The notes beneath the pieces were generated by a model. It saw only the letters and a program-made list of their open reading frames with translations, was not told where the DNA came from and did no database searches. The translations under genes were made by a program, and so were the position numbers. Positions 34,224-43,097 of a stretch of DNA of 64,000 bases are shown one piece after another; the first letter of the stretch is position 1; each line of letters opens with the position of its first letter. The DNA comes from an uncultured Kordiimonas sp. (GTDB lineage Bacteria > Pseudomonadota > Alphaproteobacteria > Sphingomonadales > Kordiimonadaceae): positions 620,001 through 684,000 of the forward strand of contig CANNDZ010000001.1 in assembly GCA_947503575.1 (NCBI GenBank), given 5' to 3'.

Positions 34224-37200
34224 GTTTGACTCCGTCGGTTTACACCATTGGGGCAGAATATTCGTTTGTCGACGCCTTGGCAGAAGGCATGCTCGCGCGC
34301 TTTGGGTCAGATCCCATGCTGCTATCTTCTGCAACGGTTCTGTTGCCCAACAGGCGTGCGGTGCGGTCCCTGCGGGATGCGTTCTTGCGATTACGCGGGC
34401 AGGCCCCATTGTTGCTGCCAGGCATGAAAGCTATCGGCGATGTCGATGAGGCCGAACTTGAACTGGCCAGCGCCGGGTTGGGATTGGACTTGTCCACCTT
34501 GCAACCGCCCATATCCCAAATACAGCGATTGGCAATACTCAGCCAATTGGTGGAACGCTGGCAGCTTCCAGGCGCGGAACAAACCCAACTTGCGCCCGCG
34601 CAGGCATGGCGTTTGGCATCCGAACTGGCGCAATTTATTGACCATGTACACACGGCAGACGCCAAGTTCGCTGATCTGGCGGATTTGGCACCGGAAAACC
34701 TGGCGGCACATTGGTCCGAAACGCTTGATTTCCTGAAAATTGTTACGGAGCACTGGCCACAAATTTTGTCGGCGCTCGGGGCGCAGGACCCCGCGGCATT
34801 TCGCAACCAATCTATAAAGGCGCTGGAGAGTTTCTACCGTGAAAAACAGCCTACTAGCCCGGTCATCGCGGCAGGGTCAACAGGCTCCATTCCGGTCACT
34901 GCTCACCTTCTTAAAACGATTTCACGCTTGCCACAAGGTTGTGTGGTGCTGCCCGGGTTGGATACAGACCTTGATGATGAAACGTGGGAAAAGCTGGATG
35001 AAACGCACCCACAAAATGCGCTGAAACGCCTGCTGAATGCGATAAGCATCAGTCGCTTTGAGGTGCAGACGTGGTGTGCCGACCATGAAACAAAATCCAC
35101 TGGCATAGAAAGTCGGTCCGCCCTTCTGAAAACAGCTTTGCTACCGGCGGTGCAAACCTCGACATGGCAGTCCAGCAATATCGTTAGTGATGCTGGTTCA
35201 GATATTTTTGCAGGTCTTAGGGCCATGGTTGCGCCGTCTCGGCGCGAAGAGGCTGCTGCTATCGCTATCGCACTGCGCGAAGTGCTGGAAACACCTGAAA
35301 AAACCGCAGCCCTCGTAACGTCGGATCGTCAGTTGGCTTTGCACGTGAGGGCCGCCCTGAAGCGCTGGAGCATCGACATTGACGATTCGGGCGGTGACCG
35401 GGCATTGGGCAGCCAGCCGGGTCGGTTGCTGGCACTTGTCGCGGCTGCTATGAGTGACCGGTTCGGGCCGCTGTCTTTTCTAGCGTTGTTGCAGCACCCG
35501 CTTTTGACCGCTGGCATGGCACGACCTGCGTATCTATCGCTTGTTCGCTGCATCGACAGTGGTGCTCTGCGGGGCGTTCGCCCGGCTGGCGGGCTTGATG
35601 GCATAGTCCGCCGCATTGAGGCTCTTGCAGAAGATAAAAAATCAGCTATCGGACAACAGGAACTGGCACTAGTGCAAACGCTTGTCCGTCTCTTAAAGCC
35701 AATGGAAATCACATTGCAAGAGCCTGCCAGTTTGAAACAGGTTTTGCTGACGCATATCGAAGTGGCGGAAGCGCTATGTGATCAACCGGATCAGGCAGGC
35801 GCAAACAAGATTTGGCAAGGTGAGGGTGGAACGGCCCTTGCTGCACAGCTTGCTGATCTGTTGGAGCACGTCGAGCCACTAAAGGTGCCAACGCCCGAAA
35901 GCTATGACACCCTTTTTGCCGAGGTTATGGCGTCTGTTACCATACGGCCCACATGGAACAAGCACCCCAGGCTGCACATTTGGGGGCCGCTGGAAGCGCG
36001 GTTGCAACATGCTGACCTGATGATCATTGGCGGGCTTAATGAAGGCGTTTGGCCCGCAGAGTCCAAAATCGACCCTTGGATGAGCCGGTCCATGCGGGCG
36101 GAGTTTGGCTTGCCGCCGCTGGAGCGAAAAATAGGTCAATCCGCGCATGATTTTGTTGTGGCTGCGTCCGCGCCAGAAGTCATTCTAACCCGGTCAGAAA
36201 AAACAGATGGCACGCCGACAGTACCCAGCCGGTGGTGGTTTCGCATTGAGGCCTGCGCTGGTCGCAAAATACCGCCCGCTGACCATTACCTGATGTGGGC
36301 GCGAAGCCTGGATGATGTAGAAGCTGTGATGCCGCTATCACCGCCCGTCCCAAAGCCACCAGTTGACGCACGCCCTCAACAGCTTTCTGTAACACAGATA
36401 CAGGAATTGATGCGGGACCCGTATGCTTTGTATGCCAAGAAAATTCTGGATGTCGCGCCGCTCGACCCGATTGATGACAAGCCTAATGCTGCGCAGAAAG
36501 GTACGTTGTTGCACGATGCGCTGGAACGCTTTCTGAAAGAGGAAGGCCCGCGCGCGGGCTCTGAAGGTCTTGCGCGGATGATGGAAATTGGTCGTCGTGT
36601 GTTTGCGCCCGTGCTGACGCAACCCGCAGTATATGCTTTTTGGTGGCCCCGGTTTGAGCGTATAGCAAAATGGTTTGTTGACAACGAACCCAGCCATTCC
36701 GAGCATTTTGAAACTCTTGTTATTGAAGGCTGGGCGAGGCAAACCCTGGATATGGGCGCGGGCTTTCCACCCTTTACCTTGATTGCGAAGGCTGACCGCA
36801 TAGACAAACACCGGACAAGCGGCGCCTATGTCATTATTGATTATAAAACCGGAATTGTGCCAACCGCACGGCAGGTAGAAGCCGGATTTGCCCCGCAATT
36901 GCCGCTGGAAGCCTGGCTCGCGGAGGTTGGTGCGTTTGATGATTTGCCAGCGGGCGCGGTTGATGACCTTGTGTTCTGGAAAGTGACAGGCGGCGAGCCT
37001 GTGCAGGAACAAAAACGCCCGGTAAAGGACGTTCGTGCCGCGATAGAGCAGGCAGAGGACGGACTGAAAACACTGGTAAGAGCCTTTTTCAATGCTGATA
37101 CGCCTTATTTGTCCAATCCGCGTCCCACCATAACCGGGTACGGCGACTATGACCATTTGGCGCGGGTGAAAGAATGGCAGAATACAGCACTATTGGAAGA

Positions 37201-37243
37201 CGGGGCGGATCTGGTGCGTGATCCAGCCGAGGTAGAAACATGA
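34220..37243 (+). CDS. addB: Double-strand break repair protein AddB, alphaproteobacterial type
   Basis: Subunit of the AddAB helicase-nuclease that processes DNA ends for RecA. The 1007 residues begin with an inactivated helicase-like half (VLLPNRRAVRSLRDAFLR in the degenerate P-loop region). WGPLEARLQHADLMIIGGLNEGVWP is a diagnostic segment, and the C-terminal RecB-type nuclease has GTLLHDALERF, FTLIAKADRID and YVIIDYKTG. The cysteine cluster of Firmicute AddB is not evident, as expected for this branch. It overlaps tsaE and addA by ATGA motifs at both ends, so the operon is tightly coupled. Confidence 0.95.
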   Translation: MSLTPSVYTIGAEYSFVDALAEGMLARFGSDPMLLSSATVLLPNRRAVRSLRDAFLRLRGQAPLLLPGMKAIGDVDEAELELASAGLGLDLSTLQPPISQIQRLAILSQLVERWQLPGAEQTQLAPAQAWRLASELAQFIDHVHTADAKFADLADLAPENLAAHWSETLDFLKIVTEHWPQILSALGAQDPAAFRNQSIKALESFYREKQPTSPVIAAGSTGSIPVTAHLLKTISRLPQGCVVLPGLDTDLDDETWEKLDETHPQNALKRLLNAISISRFEVQTWCADHETKSTGIESRSALLKTALLPAVQTSTWQSSNIVSDAGSDIFAGLRAMVAPSRREEAAAIAIALREVLETPEKTAALVTSDRQLALHVRAALKRWSIDIDDSGGDRALGSQPGRLLALVAAAMSDRFGPLSFLALLQHPLLTAGMARPAYLSLVRCIDSGALRGVRPAGGLDGIVRRIEALAEDKKSAIGQQELALVQTLVRLLKPMEITLQEPASLKQVLLTHIEVAEALCDQPDQAGANKIWQGEGGTALAAQLADLLEHVEPLKVPTPESYDTLFAEVMASVTIRPTWNKHPRLHIWGPLEARLQHADLMIIGGLNEGVWPAESKIDPWMSRSMRAEFGLPPLERKIGQSAHDFVVAASAPEVILTRSEKTDGTPTVPSRWWFRIEACAGRKIPPADHYLMWARSLDDVEAVMPLSPPVPKPPVDARPQQLSVTQIQELMRDPYALYAKKILDVAPLDPIDDKPNAAQKGTLLHDALERFLKEEGPRAGSEGLARMMEIGRRVFAPVLTQPAVYAFWWPRFERIAKWFVDNEPSHSEHFETLVIEGWARQTLDMGAGFPPFTLIAKADRIDKHRTSGAYVIIDYKTGIVPTARQVEAGFAPQLPLEAWLAEVGAFDDLPAGAVDDLVFWKVTGGEPVQEQKRPVKDVRAAIEQAEDGLKTLVRAFFNADTPYLSNPRPTITGYGDYDHLARVKEWQNTALLEDGADLVRDPAEVET

Positions 37244-40200
37244 CATCTGCAGTCAAAACCACCATGACACCGGAGCAGGCACGGTCAACAGACCCCACGT
37301 TGTCTGCATGGGTTGGGGCGTCGGCGGGTACAGGCAAAACCCATGTGCTGACCGCGCGGGTGCTGCGGTTGATGTTGACCGGTACACCGCCCGAAAACAT
37401 CGTATGTCTCACGTTCACAAAAGCTGCCGCCGCAGAGATGAAAAATCGCATTTTTGCCGAGCTTGGGCGTTGGACCTTGATGGAGGACACGGCCCTTAAG
37501 GGTGAAATAGCTGTGCGCACCCACGAGCATGCTGATGCGGATATGCTTGTGCGGGCCCGGCAATTGTTTGCTGAGGTGCTTGATCTGGCGGGCGGATTGC
37601 AAATCCAGACATTTCATAGTTTTTGCCAGTCTCTATTGGGCCGGTTTCCGCTGGAAGCAGGCATGGCCCCCGGTTTTGAAGGCATTGACGAAAGTGATGC
37701 TTTTGAGCTGATGACATCGGCGCGGGACAAAATGCTGGCGGCCTCACAAGAACCGCTGGCGGTTGACCTGGATCGTGCCCTGGGGGTGGTTGCTGGACTG
37801 GTCACTGAACGTACTTTTGATGACGTGATTGATCGCCTGGTGTTTGATGCGCCTGCGCTTGCATCCGCCATAAGGGTGTATGGCGGTGTCGACAGCCTTA
37901 TGAAGGCGGTTTATGACCGCGTCGGTGCCAACCAACAGGAAAAAGATGCAGATATCATCAAAGCTGCGTGTGAAGATGCTGCAATAGATAGTGCCGGTTT
38001 GTCCCACTTGGCTGAGGCGTTGGCGTCCGGCTCTAGTCGTGATCAGGATCGCGGGAAAAGCATTACTGCATTTCTGACTCTGGAGGGAACACAGCGCCCC
38101 AAACACTATGCAAGCTATCTGGCTGCTTTCCTGACCAAAGCTGGCACACCCTTAAAGGCGGTTGCCACCCAGAAGGTTTTGAAAGCGGCCCCGCATCTGG
38201 AAGACATTATTGACCAGGAGCAGCAGCGATTGCTTGGCATTGAGGACCGCAGGCGTCGGTTGCATGCAGCCAACGCCACCGCAGCGCTTTTGCGGTTAGG
38301 GATAGAGCAAATTCGCCTGTATCGCTATGTCAAGGACGAGCGCGGGCTCGTTGACTTTGACGATATGATTGACCGCACTGTCACCTTGTTTTCAAAGGAT
38401 GACGTTGCGCCGTGGATTTTGTTCAAGCTGGACAACGAGATTGACCATATCCTTGTGGACGAGGCACAAGACACCAACCGCGAGCAATGGCGTGTTGTGG
38501 AAACCTTGGCAGCGGAGTTTTTTGCTGGCGAAGGGGCGCGCGATCTCGAGCGAACTATTTTTGCGGTGGGGGACGCTAAACAATCTATTTTTTCATTCCA
38601 GCGCGCTGATCCCACCGAGTTTATACGCGCTCGCGACCGCGTTTTTGCCCGTGCGTCTGCTGCGGCAATGAGGGCAGAAAATGTACCTCTTGCGACCTCC
38701 TTTCGGTCAGGTGAGGCTATATTATCGCTTGTGGATCAGGTTTTTTCTCATGAAGGGCGCGCCAGTCAGGGTGTTTCCTTGGACGGAGAGGTGATCCAGC
38801 ACCAGTTTCATCGGTCAGGTCATGCCGGGTTGGTGGAACTATGGCCACTGGAAACGCCTGCGCGCTTGGAAGCTGACGATAACGGCGGTTGGAGTTTGCC
38901 TGTTCGTCAGGAAACCACCGATGATGCAGAACGCCGCACAGCGTGGGCGATTGCTGATCATATTTCGGCGTCAATCGGCAGCCGCGACTTGGAAGCCAAG
39001 GGACGTACCGTTGCGGCAGGGGATATCCTGGTTCTTGTGAGGCGGCGGACAGCATTTGTTGACCATTTGATGCGCGCCTTGAAAAGCAAGCAGGTGCCGG
39101 TGACAGGACGGGACCGCATGACCTTGCTTGATGAGCTGCCGGTAATGGATTTGCTGGTGCTGGCGCAATTTGCGGTTTTGCCAGACGATAACCTTGCCTT
39201 GGCGACCGTGCTTAAAAGTCCCTTGGTTGGCCTTAATGACAATGCCCTGTTTGACTTGGCGCATGGCCGAACCAGTACTTTGTGGCAGCGGTTGAAGGCA
39301 GCTTCTGCAGATCCTAGATTTTCAAGCGCCTATGCATTTTTGCGCCAGATTCTTGGGGCAGTGGACCAAGGCGGGCCGTTCGACTTTTTCAGTTTTGTTC
39401 TGGTGGACCTTGATGGACGCCAGAAACTGGCCGCCCGGCTTGGTAATGAAATTCATGATCCGATTGATGAACTTCTGGAAGAAGCCATGCGGTTCCAGTT
39501 TACCGAAGCTGCGTCCTTGTTGAAGTTTATTGAAACTGTCAAACGCAACAATACGCAGCTGAAGCGCGACATGGAGCAGGCGGGCAACAGAGTGCGCATC
39601 ATGACGGTCCACAGCGCCAAGGGCTTGCAAGCGCCTGTTGTTTATCTGTCAGATGTTTCGAGTCTGCCCGACAGCACCCGTGATGGCAGGTTGTTGCCTA
39701 TTGCTTCTGATGATGACCGTGAGCCTGCAATCCCGTTTTGGGCCAGCCATGCGAGGGGCTTGCCTGAAGTGGAAGATGCGCGGCAAGCGCTCAAGGACAA
39801 ACAGTTGGCTGAATATAGACGGCTTTTGTATGTGGCTCTCACCCGAGCTGAAGACGAGCTGTATGTCGCCGGTTGGCGGGGTACGAGTGAGCCAAGCGAA
39901 GACTGTTGGTATCGCCTGATTGAGGACGGTTTTGACCGATTGGGCGGCACGGAAGTGGCGGATAAACAAGGGCGCTTGGTTCGTTCGTTTTATGTAGGTC
40001 AAAGTGTGTCTGTAAAGCCCTCAGAGAGGCCCGAAAAGATGCAAGTGCAGGTGGTTGAGATGCCCGATTGGGCCAGAAGGCCCATTGGCGAAGAACCAAC
40101 ACCGACCCGTCCTCTTACGCCGTCGCGGCCTGATGTTGAACCTGCTGTGGTTGGCCCCACTCTGCGGGGTCAGGAGCAGCGGTTCCGGCGTGGCAATATT

Positions 40201-40701
40201 ATGCACCAGTTGTTGCAGTGGTTGCCTGAACTGCCTGTGTCCGACCGAGAGGCGGCAGCCGTTCGGTATCTGTCGCGGTTTCAGGACACCGTGTCAGAAA
40301 CGGACCAAACGGATTTCCTGACCGAAGTGATGCGCATTCTGGATCATCCGACCATGGCCCCTCTTTTCGCACCGGGAAGCCGCGCCGAAGTGCCGATAGC
40401 CGGGATAGTAACCTCTTTGGATGGTGAACAGGTGCGGACTGTCTCCGGTCAGGTTGACCGACTGGTTGTGACCGAAAACAAGGTTCTTATTATCGACTAT
40501 AAAACCAACCGCCCCCCACCCTTGGACGCGCGCGACGTACCTGTCGTTTATCGGCGGCAAATGGGGCTGTATGCCCGTGTGCTGGGCTCAATTTACCCGG
40601 GCCACAAGATTACGGCATCTTTGTTGTGGACGGATGGTCCGCGTTTGATGGAACTGTCGCCGCGTATGCTGGAAGAGGCCTTACTGGAAATCGGGCTTTA
40701 A
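37240..40701 (+). CDS. addA: Double-strand break repair helicase AddA
   Basis: UvrD-like helicase and nuclease subunit of AddAB. The 1153 residues carry the Walker A ASAGTGKTHVLTARVLRL near residue 28, CLTFTKAAAAEMKNRI (motif Ia), the Walker B ILVDEAQDTNREQW, VGDAKQSIFSFQRADP, RIMTVHSAKGLQAPVVYL (motif V) and YVALTRAEDELYVAG (motif VI). The C-terminal nuclease reads RGNIMHQLLQWLP, GQVDRLVVTENKVLIIDYKTN and YRRQMGLYARVL, all complete. It starts on the ATGA overlap with addB. Confidence 0.96.
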   Translation: MTSAVKTTMTPEQARSTDPTLSAWVGASAGTGKTHVLTARVLRLMLTGTPPENIVCLTFTKAAAAEMKNRIFAELGRWTLMEDTALKGEIAVRTHEHADADMLVRARQLFAEVLDLAGGLQIQTFHSFCQSLLGRFPLEAGMAPGFEGIDESDAFELMTSARDKMLAASQEPLAVDLDRALGVVAGLVTERTFDDVIDRLVFDAPALASAIRVYGGVDSLMKAVYDRVGANQQEKDADIIKAACEDAAIDSAGLSHLAEALASGSSRDQDRGKSITAFLTLEGTQRPKHYASYLAAFLTKAGTPLKAVATQKVLKAAPHLEDIIDQEQQRLLGIEDRRRRLHAANATAALLRLGIEQIRLYRYVKDERGLVDFDDMIDRTVTLFSKDDVAPWILFKLDNEIDHILVDEAQDTNREQWRVVETLAAEFFAGEGARDLERTIFAVGDAKQSIFSFQRADPTEFIRARDRVFARASAAAMRAENVPLATSFRSGEAILSLVDQVFSHEGRASQGVSLDGEVIQHQFHRSGHAGLVELWPLETPARLEADDNGGWSLPVRQETTDDAERRTAWAIADHISASIGSRDLEAKGRTVAAGDILVLVRRRTAFVDHLMRALKSKQVPVTGRDRMTLLDELPVMDLLVLAQFAVLPDDNLALATVLKSPLVGLNDNALFDLAHGRTSTLWQRLKAASADPRFSSAYAFLRQILGAVDQGGPFDFFSFVLVDLDGRQKLAARLGNEIHDPIDELLEEAMRFQFTEAASLLKFIETVKRNNTQLKRDMEQAGNRVRIMTVHSAKGLQAPVVYLSDVSSLPDSTRDGRLLPIASDDDREPAIPFWASHARGLPEVEDARQALKDKQLAEYRRLLYVALTRAEDELYVAGWRGTSEPSEDCWYRLIEDGFDRLGGTEVADKQGRLVRSFYVGQSVSVKPSERPEKMQVQVVEMPDWARRPIGEEPTPTRPLTPSRPDVEPAVVGPTLRGQEQRFRRGNIMHQLLQWLPELPVSDREAAAVRYLSRFQDTVSETDQTDFLTEVMRILDHPTMAPLFAPGSRAEVPIAGIVTSLDGEQVRTVSGQVDRLVVTENKVLIIDYKTNRPPPLDARDVPVVYRRQMGLYARVLGSIYPGHKITASLLWTDGPRLMELSPRMLEEALLEIGL

Positions 40702-40836
40702 TCACCTTTTTGCTTCACGGCTGCGTTACTAAGCCTTGACCATTCAGGGTGACATTTCTAGGTTAAGCGCAAGAGGAAATCATCGAACCCCAAGTGCGCG
40801 CGGGCATCCGTGTGTGAGATAGAAAGAGTATGTACC

Positions 40837-41178
40837 ATGGCGACTATTGCTGTAACTGACGCGTCATTTGAAGACGATGTAATCAAGGCCGGGAAGCCTG
40901 TCTTGCTTGATTTCTGGGCCCAGTGGTGTGGTCCCTGTAAAATGATTGGCCCGGTTCTGGAAGAAATTTCCGGTGAACGTGACGATATTATCATTGCGAA
41001 AATGGACATTGATGAAAACCCGGAAACACCAACGAAGTTCGGTGTGCGCTCGATCCCGACAATCCTGATTTTCAAGGATGGTGAAGCGGTTGCAACCACC
41101 ATGGGCGCTAAGCCAAAAGCGCAACTGACTAGCTGGATTGATGATGCGGTTGGGAGTGCAGCAGCGGCTGCGGGGTAA
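40837..41178 (+). CDS. trxA: Thioredoxin
   Basis: Cytosolic protein disulfide reductase. The frame extends upstream to 40810, but ATG 40837 (MATIAVTDASFEDDV) is the normal thioredoxin start, giving 113 residues. The redox site is DFWAQWCGPCKMIGP and the cis-proline is in VRSIPTILIF. The last residues (VGSAAAAAG) are an alanine-rich tail. addA-trxA adjacency is common in alphaproteobacteria. A clear terminator follows. Confidence 0.96.
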   Translation: MATIAVTDASFEDDVIKAGKPVLLDFWAQWCGPCKMIGPVLEEISGERDDIIIAKMDIDENPETPTKFGVRSIPTILIFKDGEAVATTMGAKPKAQLTSWIDDAVGSAAAAAG

Positions 41179-41198
41179 ACCAGTTCCATACAAACATG

Positions 41199-41232
41199 AA
41201 AGGCGCTCATGCAATGTGAGCGCCTTTTTTTG
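41199..41232 (+). terminator. Rho-independent terminator after trxA
   Basis: AAGGCGCTCA at 41201-41210 pairs with TGAGCGCCTT at 41218-41227 around a 7-base loop, followed by a T run to 41232. This is the strongest terminator of the window. Confidence 0.95.
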
Positions 41233-41271
41233 TGCGTATGATACCCTATCTTTTAAGTAGGGAGAGGCATT

Positions 41272-42009
41272 ATGAACGATATACCAGCCAAAGTATGCGC
41301 CGTCGTTGGTGCAGGTGATTACATAGGCGCTGCTGTTGCCCGACGATTTGCCCGTGAAGACTACACAATCGTTGCCGGGCGGCGTGGCGGCGATAAGCTT
41401 TTGCCCCTCAAAGAAGAAATAGAAGCAGCGGGCGGTACTTTTGTTGCGAAAAGCCTGGATGCGCGATCGGAAGAGGCGGTGGACGCGTTTATGGCAGACG
41501 CCGCTGCGCTGGGCGAGCTTTCGGTCGTTGTTTTCAATATTGGAGGCAACGTCAATTTCCCCATTGCTGACACTACAGAGCGCGTGTTTAGCAAGGTCTG
41601 GCAAATGGCCTGCTATGCAGGGTTCCTGGCGGGTCGCGCTGCAGCCCGTGTGATGCTATCGCAAGGATCGGGGTCAATCTTTTTCACCGGTGCAACGGCA
41701 AGCCTGCGCGGTGGCTCCGGGTATGCCGCCTTTGCCAGCGCCAAGTTTGGCCTGCGGGGTTTGGCGCAGGCAATGGCACGCGAACTTGGTCCTAAAAACA
41801 TACATGTTGCCCATCTGGTGATTGACTCGGCCGTTGATACCGAATGGGTGCGGCAGTTAATTACCGAGCGTGCGGGCGTTGACGCACTGGCCGCAACGCC
41901 GCTGATGGACCCTGCTTCTGTCGCCGAGACATACTGGATGCTTCATAATCAGCCGCATGATTGTTGGACACACGAAATGGACATTCGACCCCACAATGAA
42001 ACTTTTTGA
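41272..42009 (+). CDS. SDR-family oxidoreductase with FxxxK in place of YxxxK
   Basis: Short-chain dehydrogenase/reductase fold of 245 residues. The dinucleotide site reads VVGAGDYIGAAVARRFA, and FNIGGNVNFPIAD corresponds to the NAG region. The catalytic segment is GYAAFASAKFGLRG: four residues before the lysine there is Phe, not Tyr, a substitution seen in a known SDR subgroup. GELGPKNIHVAHLVID-type sequence follows. Classical dehydrogenase activity is therefore doubtful. GGGAGAGG lies before the ATG. The next gene starts 11 bases after its stop, so the two are probably cotranscribed. Confidence 0.87.
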   Translation: MNDIPAKVCAVVGAGDYIGAAVARRFAREDYTIVAGRRGGDKLLPLKEEIEAAGGTFVAKSLDARSEEAVDAFMADAAALGELSVVVFNIGGNVNFPIADTTERVFSKVWQMACYAGFLAGRAAARVMLSQGSGSIFFTGATASLRGGSGYAAFASAKFGLRGLAQAMARELGPKNIHVAHLVIDSAVDTEWVRQLITERAGVDALAATPLMDPASVAETYWMLHNQPHDCWTHEMDIRPHNETF

Positions 42010-42020
42010 GGAATGCAATC

Positions 42021-42629
42021 ATGAGCAAGCTTGAATTCTGGTTTGATTTTGGCAGCCCAAATGCCTATTTCGCCTACAAAGTGCTGCCTGAGGTGGAAGA
42101 ACGACTGGATGTAAAATTTGAGCGTAAACCTGCGCTTTTAGGCGGTCTTTTTAAAGCCACCGGCAATCAGGCGCCCTGGATGGCCTTTGCAGGTATTCCA
42201 GCCAAAATGGACTATATGCGCAAAGAGATTATGCAGTTTGTTCGCCATCACGGCCTGTCAGACTTTAAGATGAATCCGCATTTCCCCATCAATACACTGA
42301 TGGTTATGCGCGGTGCTGTTGCTGCCCTTGAAAAAGGTGAATTACCAGCCTTCATGGACTGTATCATGACCGCCCAGTGGGAGCAGGAAAAAGACACTGG
42401 CAACCCAGAAGTTGTTATGGAAGTTATTACCGCGGCTGGCCTTGATGCTGGTTACTATCAGGAAAAAGTCCAAGATTCGGATGTTAAAGCAGGCTTGGCG
42501 GCATTGACGCAAGAAGCCGTTGACCGTGGTATTTTTGGTATGCCTACCTTCTTTGTGGGTGATGAAATGTTTTTTGGTAAAGACAGTATGGCGGCGATGG
42601 AGAGAGAGATTTCTTTGCGCGCCCAATAA
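42021..42629 (+). CDS. 2-hydroxychromene-2-carboxylate isomerase-like DsbA-fold protein
   Basis: Kappa-class glutathione-transferase-like protein. An upstream TTG at 42006 opens the frame, but ATG 42021 with TGAGGA upstream is preferred (202 residues). The start FWFDFGSPNAYFAYKVLPEVE has the serine that binds the glutathione thiol in this family. RKPALLGGLFKATGNQ and the C-terminal FGMPTFFVGDEMFFGKDSM are standard HCCA-isomerase segments. Naphthalene catabolism is not suggested by the neighbours, so a general glutathione-dependent isomerase or reductase role is more likely. Confidence 0.9.
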   Translation: MSKLEFWFDFGSPNAYFAYKVLPEVEERLDVKFERKPALLGGLFKATGNQAPWMAFAGIPAKMDYMRKEIMQFVRHHGLSDFKMNPHFPINTLMVMRGAVAALEKGELPAFMDCIMTAQWEQEKDTGNPEVVMEVITAAGLDAGYYQEKVQDSDVKAGLAALTQEAVDRGIFGMPTFFVGDEMFFGKDSMAAMEREISLRAQ

Positions 42630-42663
42630 GATCATCTACCATGACAGCAAAGGGAAGCATTGG

Positions 42664-43092
42664 ATGAGCGACGCAAAAATACAGCCAAACGACAGTGATG
42701 TAGACGCCTTTCTTGCAAGCGTGGACAACGAAAAACGTCGGACTGATGCCAAAACAGTGATTGATATGATGACTCGCATCACTGGCTGGCAAGCGCGTAT
42801 GTGGGGCAAAACCATGGTTGGTTTTGGCGCCTATGATTATGTCTATGAAAGCGGTCACAGTGGACGCGCGATGATGGTGGGTCTGTCGCCGCGCAAAGGG
42901 TCGCTCGCTATATATATTATGCCGGGCTTCAAACCTTTTGTTGAGCTTATGGCCAAACTTGGCAAGCACAAGACCGGGAAATCATGCCTTTATGTCAATA
43001 AGCTGGAAGACATAGACCTCGCTGTGCTGGAAGACCTGATCGCAGGGTCGGTTGATATCATGAAAGACCGCCACAGCTGGGCTGAAGCCTGA
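42664..43092 (+). CDS. DUF1801 domain protein
   Basis: Cytosolic protein of the DUF1801/YdhG-like fold. ATG 42664 after AAAGGGAAG gives 142 residues. ITGWQARMWGKTMVGFGAYDYVYESGHSG is the characteristic core, then KGSLAIYIMPGF and the C-terminal GKSCLYVNKLEDIDLAVLEDLI. The function is unknown; members bind metals or iron cofactors in some structures, which cannot be extended here. It lies 34 bases after the isomerase-like gene and is probably in the same transcript. Confidence 0.9.
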   Translation: MSDAKIQPNDSDVDAFLASVDNEKRRTDAKTVIDMMTRITGWQARMWGKTMVGFGAYDYVYESGHSGRAMMVGLSPRKGSLAIYIMPGFKPFVELMAKLGKHKTGKSCLYVNKLEDIDLAVLEDLIAGSVDIMKDRHSWAEA

Positions 43093-43097
43093 CGTGT

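Noticed and set aside
36338-37156. 272-residue minus-strand ORF inside addB
   Set aside because: Shadow of the nuclease end of addB, whose motifs lie on the other strand.
42006-42020. TTG start for the HCCA-isomerase-like gene
   Set aside because: It overlaps the stop of the SDR gene and would place the TGAGGA ribosome binding site inside the coding sequence; ATG 42021 fits better.
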